Shown here: piece by piece, positions 40,801 to 52,800 of the stretch
Position numbering within the stretch: the stretch's first letter is position 1
Layout of the letters: every line of letters begins with the position of its first letter
NCBI GenBank assembly: GCA_921293015.1
Contig: OV121097.1
Coordinates: 26,261,429-26,325,428 of the forward strand
DNA length: 64,000 bases
Source: Phorcus lineatus
Lineage: Eukaryota > Mollusca > Gastropoda > Trochida > Trochidae
Direction: 5' to 3'
Program-made: the position numbers and the translations under genes
The notes under the pieces: model-generated
Seen by the model: the letters and a program-made list of their open reading frames with translations, nothing else
The model's database searches: none
Told to the model about the DNA's origin: nothing

Positions 40801-43800
40801 TGATGCTCCACTTGAGCAAGGTTTTTTTTCATCAAATGAAATAACTATATAAGAGAAGATTTTACATTGTTTTCTATACAAATAAGAGCTACATATTTTA
40901 ACTTTATTTCATAAACAGAATAGTTTGAAAGCCTTGTGTTTTTAGAGGTGTGTATTGCAAAAATGATGTATGTGAAATTTCATTCTGACATCAACAAGCG
41001 AGGCGTACGTTTTGCTGTATTCTGCATTTGTACATGTACCATTTTCTTTTTCATTTTTCACTCCTTTTCAACCAGTCCCCTGGTATTCATACTAAATCAA
41101 GACGCAGTCCATCGTTTAAGGATAAAAATGGACCGAAACCTCGTTTGAAAGACTACCCCTATTCTTATTTTGTATGTTTAGAATTATTTTTCACTGTGCT
41201 TAATGCATTATGTAGCATTTGAAGATTTGTCAGAACATCATTTTTTGTAATTTCAAAAAATCAATTGTTTTGAAGTACATCATTTACTGATACTGATCTC
41301 CAGGTGCATGTTATAATGCTCGTCATCCTAGGCTTTCCAGGCGTTAAACAATGTATAATGTTTTCCCATGTCATAAAATTGATTCTTATCGACATACGAT
41401 AAGGTTATATTTCTTATCTAGTAGATATTAATGAGTTACAGAAATTGCGAAAAGGTGATGTAAAATACCCATTACAAAGTGTAACAAAGTGAGCGAGGAA
41501 AGCAACGAATGCAAAAATGTAGCATAATAAATTCATGTAGAAAATGACATCTTAGGATTCATAAATGTCGTTTGAGGATATCATTTCTCCCAAGAGAAAT
41601 CCCAAAACAAGTTTTAGAAGTTGATGGAAACGCTACCCAATTTATTCCGAGAAAATGGCCTTTACTTATGAGCAATAACGCCACAAAAGGAAAGAAACAC
41701 AAAACTTATTAAAAACAATACATAAATCAAATGAATGGATGTGCTATGTGAACTCAAGGGACGCCTATCTTGTTACTCCTTCATATTGTCCATTTATTGC
41801 CAATCATCAAGACTCATAATTGTTATACCTGAGATAGAAAGTCGAATGCGTATGGGAACGTATTATTTATAAAAGTAATATCATTGAATGATATATCAAC
41901 TCCGTACAACTAGGTAAAAGGTAATGAATTTTCGCCAAGCCCAAATACATCCCAAAATACCATGTTGGTGAACAAATTTAGGGAAGCAGCTGTGTATGAA
42001 GTTCAGGTACTACCAGTCAAGCAGGACATGCTTCAAACGTTATGATTTGTGTTTCAGAGGGTCTACAGCCTCGTACTATATTTGAAAAGGCAGTGGCTGT
42101 CAAACAAATCAGCGTGGTGGAAGCTCATGGGCTGCTCATCATGCGTTGTGATAAAGGTGAGAAATTTTTGTTTCCTCTTAAGCTTTGTTTTTGAAGAAAT
42201 CTTAATACAATTTCAAATTTCGATTTCAATCACTGTTTTTCTCTCTTGAATTGCCATGCAAATAAAGTGACATTAACTTGATTTTTTAAAAATCGGGATG
42301 TATACATATATATATATATATATTTATATGTCACTTGTAAATTGAACTTGTCGATTGAAATTTAATGGAAACTTTGATGAAATATCCATATTAATAATGG
42401 AATTATATTCAACTCTTTTTCCTGTTTCAATATTACGTTAAATTAGCATTAAATTAAATAAATATAAAGCTTCATGGACTGAAAAATACAGGGTTATGTT
42501 CAAACTTTGAAATACAAATGAAAATACACAATTTACTGATTGACACTGTAATGACATATTTATTTTGATAATACAAATTCCTTCACTTATTGCTTCCAGT
42601 AATGATATATATATCTTTTCGGCATTTTTATTCGTATATACGATTTTAATTTCTTAAGGAAAAGGAGGAAGTGTCAACGTTTTTCGTCTGACAGACTTCG
42701 AAGGGGAGTTGAACGAGTCCCTCACTAGAAGCAAGGCCGATTGCAGGGAACACAAACTGGAGAGGACAAAGGGTATTGAATTTACATCTTAAGAAAATCT
42801 ATTTTTTTAAAAAGGTAAAATTGCTCTCGAGAACCGATATAGAGTTAATGATCAATAAATGTGCCTAGTATCTTGTTCAGTGTTTTAAAAAATGATAAGC
42901 ATGTACAATCACAAATAACGAGAATCACTATATACACTGTATACAAGTGAACATATCGCTGAATAAATGGGAAACGTCTTCTTACGTATTGCAGGTTGCC
43001 AGCTCTACGCACTGAGCAAACCTGGAGGTAGTCATCTGCGTATGGTGGTGTCCATTGGAAAGCGTCTGTTGGTCTTCCACTGGAAACACTCTGCCGCTTG
43101 GTCAGCCTGGTGTCCTTCAGTTGATCTGGACACCATCGACGGCTTCACCTTCATACGGGTATGTAGTCTTGTTCACCCCAACATGTGTATCAACATCTAG
43201 TTCACATTCGTCATTAAGGGTTTGCACATCTAGGTCACCTTCATACGGATATCTACGTCTATTCAACCCTCATACGGGTATGTAAGTCTGGTTCACCTTC
43301 ACACGGGTATCTACTGCTAGTTCACCTTCTTACGGGTATGTGCGTCTAGTTCATCTCAACATAGGTATCAACATCGAGTCCACCTTCATACGGGTATGTA
43401 CGTCTAGTTCACCTTCATACGGGTATATGCGTCAAAATCAACTCTACAAGGGTATTTATGTCTTGTTCACAATCATACGGGTACCTACGTCTGTTTCACA
43501 CTCCTTCGGGTATGTACGCTTAGTAAACCTCAACATGGTTCACCTTTATACGGGTATCTACGTCTAGTTCACATCAACATTGGTATCTACGTCCAGCGTA
43601 TAGTTCACCTTCAAACGGGTATGTAAGCCTTTTTCACCTCCATATGGGAATCTAAGTCTTGTTCACCTTCATTTGTGTACTGAGTATATTTCACCTTCAT
43701 ATTGGTAAAAGTTATGATTTATCTCGATTTGCCTACGGCAACAACTTCTTGTTCAATTTCGATATGTATATTTTATCATGGATTTAAAGTATGGTTAATC

Positions 43801-46800
43801 TTAATACCGCTAAAACGTGTAGTTAATCTTCATACAAGTATATCTGATTGGTATATCTGTACCCCTTCAGACGTGTTTATGTGGTTAACCTTCATACGGG
43901 TACAAACATGCAGATAAACTTCACCTTTTTTCTAAGATGTGTATAGAAATGTTTATATGGGCTTGATATGTATTAATTAAACTTTGGCTACTTTAATTTT
44001 GTCTTTATATTCAAAGTTAGAGATATTCTTGTTTAAAAAGTAATGTTGAGTGAATAATTGATCGAATCAATAACATGAAATCAAAGCAGTTGAATTCTGG
44101 TTCAAATGAAAGATGTTTTGATATTCAAGAATAAGATTTTAATGAAAATATATTTCAAAAAGTTACAGATTCTAATGGAGCAGGTTTTTTTTGGAATAAC
44201 GTTCAGTCGCTATGAATCCTATATGTATTCCATCTTAAAACACACTGGTGTTAAAACAGTATTACATATGTTTCTGCTCATTGTATAGCAAATAGAACAG
44301 ATAACAAAAGATTCAATACGGGACAACAATATTTGTTTGAACATAGTTGCCATGGAAGTTAAACCATGGTTGTCACGTAATATTAACTGTAGATTCATTA
44401 ACTTGTCCAACATTAGATAGTTAACGTACTTTTCTGTTTTCTGGATGGAATTCTATGTTCTATTGAATTGAGACCTCAAAACGTATAACCAAGTAGAATA
44501 GAAGTTGGCGATTGTACATTTATTAAGGTTAAAATCACAAATATTAAATCCGAAAATGATGTATTGCTCTTGTATTTGTGAACATCAAATATTGCGGAAT
44601 GAAAAAACGGTTCTAATTGCTGCATTGAAGCATTAAAGGAATTTATGTAGTGCTACCAAGTTCAACGAAGGCATAAAACAATACATGAATGTGTATCATT
44701 TCCCTTTATCTTCCATACATAAATTAAGCCATTATCGTGATCGTTTAGGATCAATAAAGGAGCGTGACAAATGTCAAGTGCCTATCAAACTATGTGTGTA
44801 ATGAACTTCACTTTCAAGAACTAGACATTTACAAATAATATTAGACATTTAGGCGTATGGAAATGTACGTTTGCACTCCGCGTCTTCAAATGTAGATAGA
44901 TGGTTAGTTCTAAGATCAAAGGCTGGTAGTGCCAGACACTTTCACTGGGGTCCAAGCTAACCTATCTCCCAATCTAATTACGACTCTATCGTTTATAACG
45001 CAGGGAAGATCAAGGCTCTGAACTGATGAGAAATAATCGCCTATGTTTTTTTTTACTTCCATTCCGTATGACGCGAATAGCACCTCATTTCGTCAAGAGA
45101 TAAAACGAATCTTGAACAATTTATTGGAGGATCAATATTTATCTTCTGAACACCGTCAAGGTATTTACATAAAGTCAAAGGTTCACAAATGCAATCTGTT
45201 ATCACCCGGAGTAAAGGAAAGATTTAATAGGAATCGTGCTGTAGCATTACCGGCTCTGATAGAGGGGAGATGTTCGGGATGAAGCTGATCATTGGCGCGT
45301 TGCTCTCACCATCTGAAGGAACTTCCAGATAATTACCTGAGCTAACGTTGAACTCCTATAGTTAACTATTGGACCTAAAGTTGGATGCAAATGAATAGAC
45401 TTTGAATTTCCTCTTGGTGTTTTTTTTTTAAATTACTTCATTCACCCTTTTGAATTACTTTAAGAAAGAAATTGCATTGGCTGGTGCCAGCTTACTTAAC
45501 ACCAAATTCGTCGGAAACGTTCTCCATTTTGGATGTAGAAATTAGTCCTTCAGAGGGTGTTCAAATAGGACCCCTCTTGTTCTTCGTTAACCCTGTGAAA
45601 TTGTGTAATTACGTTTGGCAGGATAAGTAGGACCATTAAACACCTCGAGTAATTGTATATATGTCGAGATAAGTCAGCTTTTGTAAATAGCTATAGTTCA
45701 GGAACAACTTAAAAAAGAAGTAATGTGATTATATTCGATTTATAGGGTGCAGTTGAATCAAATCTATTTCAAACCAACTGTTAGCACATTTAGAGGATAT
45801 TTTACATTTCTCGTCGGATACCATGTATATCTCATCGAGTGAGGTATAAATTTATATGTTCACGAGTGGCTCAGCCACGAGTGTAAATATCTGATTTTCT
45901 ACTTCACGACATGAGATATACATGGTATTCGAAGAGAAGTGTCAAATGTTCTATATATTATTGATCCCAAAACCTCGTAAGTGACCGTAACTAAATGAAT
46001 GGAGTAACTAAATCGCTTCGCTAGCACTGCCGTTCCATGTCGTCATTCAATTGATTCTTGACGTCACAGACGACGTCATATGATTGTTGCATTATTTAAC
46101 TGATTAGAAAACAATTTTTTTCACTCAGTGAAAATACGGATTTGATTTTCACCGATAGATTGCATATTTCACCATTGGAAACATAATAACTTCCGCTGCG
46201 TTTTGCCTCTAATTATCATCAATATATTCCTTCTTTACATTAACCTGAGGAATAGTAACCATGTTTTTTTCCCAAAAGACGATAAAGAGTATGATCTATA
46301 TCTTCCTTTGAATCATTTGCACTGTGTTTATTGATTGCCTGATAGTACTTGGCGAGTTTGAGGCGTGGCCTGATAGACCTCCATTATAATCATTCTTAAT
46401 ATATCACATGTAACAATTAAAATAATTTCTCAAATACAAGAAAGTGGAATTCCTTAATCTTAATTACATGAATTCATAAAGATACATGAATCATTGCCTA
46501 TATATACAGTTTCATTACCCTTTTAGGATAATCTTTATTCAACATCTGCCACAGATTTCAATTGTTAATTAGTGTGCTCCTTGATTATGAAGATATTTTG
46601 AAAGTGGAACCTCGGAGACAAGGGAAGATGAATTCAAGAAGAAGACTGGAGACTGTTGTTTGTGGTCGACCATTTCTTTTATTTGGCGTTGATGGATCAT
46701 GTTATAAAGGTCATCCCCGAGCCGGTGGTACAGTCACAATTTGGAGTACACGACAGAGTAATTCCCCAAACTCTGTCGTGGAGACTCAACTCCAAACTGT

Positions 46801-49800
46801 GTACAAAGGCAGAGCTACATAATGGCCTAAAGGAGTCTAGCTGTAGTCTGTAACGAGTCTGAAGAAATCTGAAGAGAGGGAACCTCTCTACGTATTTAAG
46901 CACATAGGTGTTATATAACAACACCCAACATATTGCTACGCAACTGGTTTTGCATACCACATGCTGGATGTTGAACAAAGGGAGCTGATTGTGGTAACAG
47001 CTTAATGAATGTTATGAGCGATTGAAAGGCCGAATATATAAGGTGACGTAATCACTGACCGTTGGCTTGTTGAGGATGCCTAAGGCGATATCGGTCGAAT
47101 GAGCAGGCGTTTGCAATTTACACATGGAGTACAGTTCACAAGAAAATGTTATTAATGAAAGAATTTATAATCGATATGAAATATAAAATTTGGAAGAAAT
47201 TCGGACGTTTTTTTACACGATGACAATATAAAACGATAAAGAACTGTATTCATTTGTGTTCATCAAGGAATTGGTTGTTTGCTGTATTCCTTTGTGATAA
47301 AGGGTATTAAAGGATTTCAGGTGTTGCTTTACGTTTAAATAAAAAAATATCTGATATTTGTATTATTAAAATATGATCTCAAAAGATGATGCTTACTTTC
47401 ATTATTAATAATGTCTCATATATATGTATTATTTCAAGGAACTACCCACGTTTGAGGTGCCCCAGCTCATCACACTGATAGACGGGATAAAGGGAGATAA
47501 TCAGATCTGCATAGGATACAAGAACCAATATGATCTCATCAACGAGAAGAACGGAGACACGCTTCAGCTGTACCACGTAGAGGCCAACAAGGTATTTTAG
47601 TCTATTAATGACATAATTCAAGATTTCATTAAGATTTCCCTCTCATTAGGTTTACAAACCTTTTTTAGCGTTATGATAATAAAACGATATTTTTTCTTCA
47701 TTTTTAATGTCTGTCTTATAGGTTTTTTTAACCATTTGGGAAGTACATGTATTTAGAAAATATTTGATAATCTAACGACATTTATTATAACAAATGAGGT
47801 TGAAGGAAGGTGATATGCTTGATATGCTTGATGAGTCTTGTAGGATCTACTCTGAAAAGTAATACAGATTCCCGCAGGATCAATGCCTACCATGCTAAAG
47901 GCATAGATGGTCAAATTTGACTAAAGCAATTATTAAGCTTATAAGTGTTACAATTATGACTAAATTATATTAATTGTTCGTGACAAAGGTGAAGTCACAC
48001 TGAGGGAGAGAAAAATATATGCGTCGAATCTGTAAATTAATTTCAACATAAAAGCCGCTTATCTTTGTAACGTCTCATGCAGAACGTATATTTTTATCAT
48101 CCAAAAGTATTTTCTTCAAATGATCTGTCGAAGCAGATATCTTTAACAGTAGATTTTGAACAATGCAATGTCATCGTCAAAAACATCATATAACAATTGT
48201 TTTACATCCTGAAGTAGTTGCATCACAATGCTATGACGTCACGGGTAAGATTACGTCACAAATTTACAATTTCCAGACATTACTGTATAGTGGAGTCTAG
48301 GAGTAAAATGATTATGGATGATAAATAGAATATCACCCTCTTGTCTTCTGGTACATGTACCAAATATGTCGACACTAGTTGACATAAGTGAAATACATAT
48401 TTGAAGACGTTATCAACTCGCTATGATTTATTTGATATAATTTGTGTAAAATTCTTTATTAAACATTATATTTCCAGGTAAATCTGGTTGCTGCCCTGGA
48501 CATCTATGAAGACGATGAGTCGGAGCTCATTTTGTGCTATAACCGTGAGTTAAATGCACTTATCAAGATATTATCACACGACTCACAAACATTTTTATTA
48601 ATGGTATATACCAACTCGGCATTAATCCGTCGATTCATGTGCATCGCTCTTGAACGGCTTTTGTTTGGTAATTGTACAAAACCCTCCACATTCTAACATA
48701 TTTTTGGGTGACCGTCTGATGATGAATATTTCTTTTTGCAGATGTGAGCCACTTTCAGAAACTTAAGGAAGAGCAGTGTCACGATTTTGATTTTCATTGG
48801 AATTCAGAACCACACTCAATAGGTTTGTGTTCTTTCCCATTTCTTTTATGGATATAGTTAATTCTGCTTGTTCGCATATCATATTTTTACTATACCGAAA
48901 CAGGGGCAGTAATCCATGTACAATAATTCCACCGCTAGAGATTATTTTAAGATATCTGTGGACTAAATCAGAGGTTATTTTGGAATGCCATGGCATTGGT
49001 TCCCTTTGAAATAACTTACAAATGTGTTTCACTATATCAATACATGTTTTATTGAATCAACCTTTATGATTGTTTCCAGTTTGTGCCTTCCCATACATTA
49101 TGGCCTTCACCCCCGACACGATTGAGATCCGACTGATAATCAACGGTAACCTTGTTCATACCATGACTATGCCAGATCTGACTCTGATCACCTCCAAGGT
49201 ATGAAATATGAGAAATATGAGAAAAAATAACAAATGTTTACATAAAATCACAGTTGATCCATTTTCACTCAATGGAATAAGATTTGGAAAAATATTGATG
49301 CCTATCATCATTGTCGTATTGACGTGTATAAAGTGTACGTCCAACCATCCCATCATCGTCGTTAAATTATCATCGTAATTAGAACTATATATATATTCTA
49401 TCACAATTGGACCCAAATAATAATAAAAGCTTTCTTGTACGGCGCAAATATCCATGACAGAGCATGCTCAAAGCACACAAATTGTATCTTTACCCTGATG
49501 GATTAGTACTTCGATGCAGCCTATTAAGCGCTTCGCGCGACCATGTAGGTCCATACCTTCCCTTGTTCAGGTACCCAATTGTACAGTTGGGTGGACTGAG
49601 TGCAATGTGGTTGAAGTGACTTGCCCAGGGACACAACACATGACATGGCCCAAGTTACAAATGAACACATGTACTAAAAAACAAATATCTACACAATGTC
49701 AAATATTTTGAATAAAATTTATATGATAGATTACATTATTTCAGATGTTTTTAAATCACATAAATATTTTTATATTACAAAAAGAACATCACAAGAAGTA

Positions 49801-52800
49801 TTTGATCGTTGTTGTTTTTGTACCATCTCATTCGTTGTGAATTTCAAATACCTTTCTTGTCTTATTTCAGTGCGACATTTACTTTGCCTCATCTGCAGCG
49901 ATGACCCACACCCCGACAGAGAAGACAAGAGAGAGGAACTCATTCTCTCCCCCTCCCTCCCCTTCATGTGAGTGTTTAACAATCACGTTTACAGACTAAT
50001 GCCTCACGTAATTCCTCATGATTACAATTATGATTTCTACAACGATTTAGTTTACTCAAGCAATGACTCCTTGGATAGCGTTCAGACACTAGGGTTTGGA
50101 AAATTCACTGCCTAATACAATAAATTTCATTTAAGTTCTTTTTGGCAGAAGTAAAATTTACACGCGGTACACGAGTTAAAATCGACCTTGTGCTTTAACT
50201 ATAATAGTTCAGGGCAAAACTATACTTTCAAATCACATGATGGTTGAGGTTTTTGCCTATTGGTATCAAATATATCAACACTTTTTAAAAAAGAAACATG
50301 TCTCTGCTTACCTAGATTAATTAACATTTATTTTATCCCTGCAATCTTTGCTTATTGATTTCAACCATATATTAACTACTGAGAGTTCTATATGGAGATC
50401 TAATGATAATTTTGCATCTGCTCTTATAGTTCAATATTTCATCACTCAGAAATTGTCGTGTTTCCTTTACAAAAAAAACTTCGTACACTTTTTCCATATT
50501 TTTAAGACTATTTTATTCAGTATTAAATGTCATTTCGTGTGTTAATTCAAATAAACATGTCTCAAGATAAGGCAGTAGTTCTTTATTGACCAAAAATTGT
50601 GTTTTTTAATGCAAGGGAGGTTATTCGTGGTGATAGAATGATTTTACGGACTCTTCCGCAACTTTACGGAACTATTTCTACATTCCTTACCAATAATGTT
50701 TATCAAATTATATTTTAATTCATTCATTTATGCATTCTTTTATTCAATTCTTTCATTAAATAATTCATTAAAACTTCCCTTCATTTCTTTTGACTCATTT
50801 TGTCTTATCCGTTATATCTATCACTTGGTCAACCTTATCTATTTATTCATTGCATTCAAAAAGCACGTTTCATTACCTACATCAACGACTGGACATCAGC
50901 ATTGTAACGTATTTGATTGTAAACATCGCAGGTGATATGCGATTATTCCCAATAATCTGCGCACACGGCGAAATTATTCTTGACAAATAAATCTTTGATA
51001 CTAACCTGTTTGCAGCCAAGTCAGGTCCTATGATGAATATCTACAAGATTCCCCTGACCTGTCTTGCTGGACAGATGACCGTAGACCGGACAACAGCCTC
51101 TAGTTCCACTCCCCAGTCCACACTCCTAGCCCCCATAGTCAGCAATGGAGAGCGATCCCCTGGGATACCCAAGAGAAGTCCTCTGATCAGGACCAAGAGA
51201 CAACACTCCAGTCTACCCTCTGAGAAAGTAAGTAGTTCTCGTCGCTTTTGGATCGAGATGAAGATGACTCTTTGTAAAGATATTAACATTATTCAACTTA
51301 GAGGATCAAGTACTTTGTATGGTGTAATGTTAATTCACATTCAAGATATATAGATATCAGTGAAGTTAACCCGTTTTTCCTATTGCTCTGATTCGATGCA
51401 TAGACAGCGTCCTACTGTAATGCTTATTAAAGCCTACTGCAGCCAGGGAACGTGTAATGTATACATAGAGAACAAAGTTAAGCACCCCCCTATTTTCAAA
51501 ATTGCAAAATGCATCTGCGGAGAAAAACACGACAATATGACTAATTGGATCCCCTTGACATAGAAACTAAAGTTTTTCGTGACTTAGTATCTTTAAAATC
51601 ATCATACATGATGACATTTTGAGAACTTAAGATAAAAAACGTAATGGTACTGATTTTTCACCCAAAATAACTATCGTCCGTTTGTCAAAAGTATGCGATG
51701 GATTCTGATGTTAGTTGTCATGAACAACAATTTTGTTATAGGGTACAAATTTACACTTTAAAAAAACACGTATCCTTCACAATAAGGACATAATTGGGTT
51801 TTTAAATTTGATAAGAATTTTCGATAATTTTTAGAAAATGGCCATAACCAGACGATTTTGGAATAAAGGTGGTCTTCTTTCACTTTGACTCAGTAACCCT
51901 ATACTTCTTTTTGCTTTATAGTCGTTGTTACGGTTAAAACTGCCCCATTTAGTCCCTTTTTATGAATGGGTCATTTTAAAAAAAATGAGATTTTGGAGGT
52001 CCATACTGCTGTAACTAGTGACTTTTGCTTAAGAGATCCATAATAAAGTTTGATCAGTGGAATAGGAATAATGGAATAATACACATTAAAACAAAACATA
52101 TTGACTTTCTGAACATATTCACCTTTTGATCTCAAAATTACCAATTTGTATAACTGCAATTATTCAAAATATCCGAAATGATATTTTAATGAAATTACGT
52201 TCTTAAATTGCAAAATTATGATTCTATCATATCATACAATTACTTTTACAGCAATGTGGTCCTCTTTATTCTCAGACAAAACTTACTGGTGAAAAACTTG
52301 GGGGTGCTTAACTTTTTTCCTTATGTATATATTCAAAAGCGTAGTTTCATAAAGCGTCATGCAATATTGAGATGTAGGTCTTAAAACGTGTAGAAAAAGA
52401 ACTACGTGAGCAATATTCAATAGTAGCAATGTATAGAGACATGATGCGATATTGAAGGGTAACATTGTAGATACGTGATGCATCCTTGAAGAGTAAGAAT
52501 ATAAAGACATTATAAATCGTAGAAAATGAAGCTTTAAAGAGACCTGGTTCAATAATGAAGTGTAGCTATTTAGAGATGTGATGTAGTATTGAAGTGTTGA
52601 TGATCAGACGTACAGACATCATTTAAGTGAAGCTAGCTTAAGACGTGATGCAATATTGAAGTGTAGAATGCTTATCTCTCGGTACAGGAGAAGGACCGAC
52701 ACGATTCATCCAGCTCCGACTCGGGGATCACCATCCTGCGCGCCAGCGAGTTCAGCCCTCCCTCAAGTCCCTTTGCCTGTGCACACACATCGGTCGACTA

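Larger units (their letters stand above)
43159..47438 (+). other. GARNL3 intron 19
   Basis: 4.3 kb. It begins inside a 29-bp minisatellite that continues to about 43920. Later it carries a palindromic element at 45792-45955 and a hairpin at 46735-46801. The many overlapping open frames at 43.0-43.9 kb come from the repeat and are not coding. Confidence 0.85.
51228..52687 (+). other. GARNL3 intron 25 (last intron)
   Basis: 1.46 kb, mostly an 866-bp MITE-like transposon followed by a degenerate minisatellite that reaches to within about 20 bp of the last acceptor. Confidence 0.85.

Noticed and set aside
41028..41222. Exon read in the phase required by exon 16
   Set aside because: In phase 1 the segment meets a stop after six codons, so it is not a constitutive exon; kept only as a candidate alternative exon.
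43055..43917. Several overlapping open frames of 70-77 codons in the 43.0-43.9 kb region
   Set aside because: They translate the 29-bp minisatellite (repeating SPSYGY- and [12 protein letters not shown] words) and the overlapping frame of exon 19; no independent coding signal.
45043..45282. 79-codon open frame as a coding exon
   Set aside because: No similarity to GARNL3, no matching splice pair in phase with exons 19 and 20, and no recognised domain.
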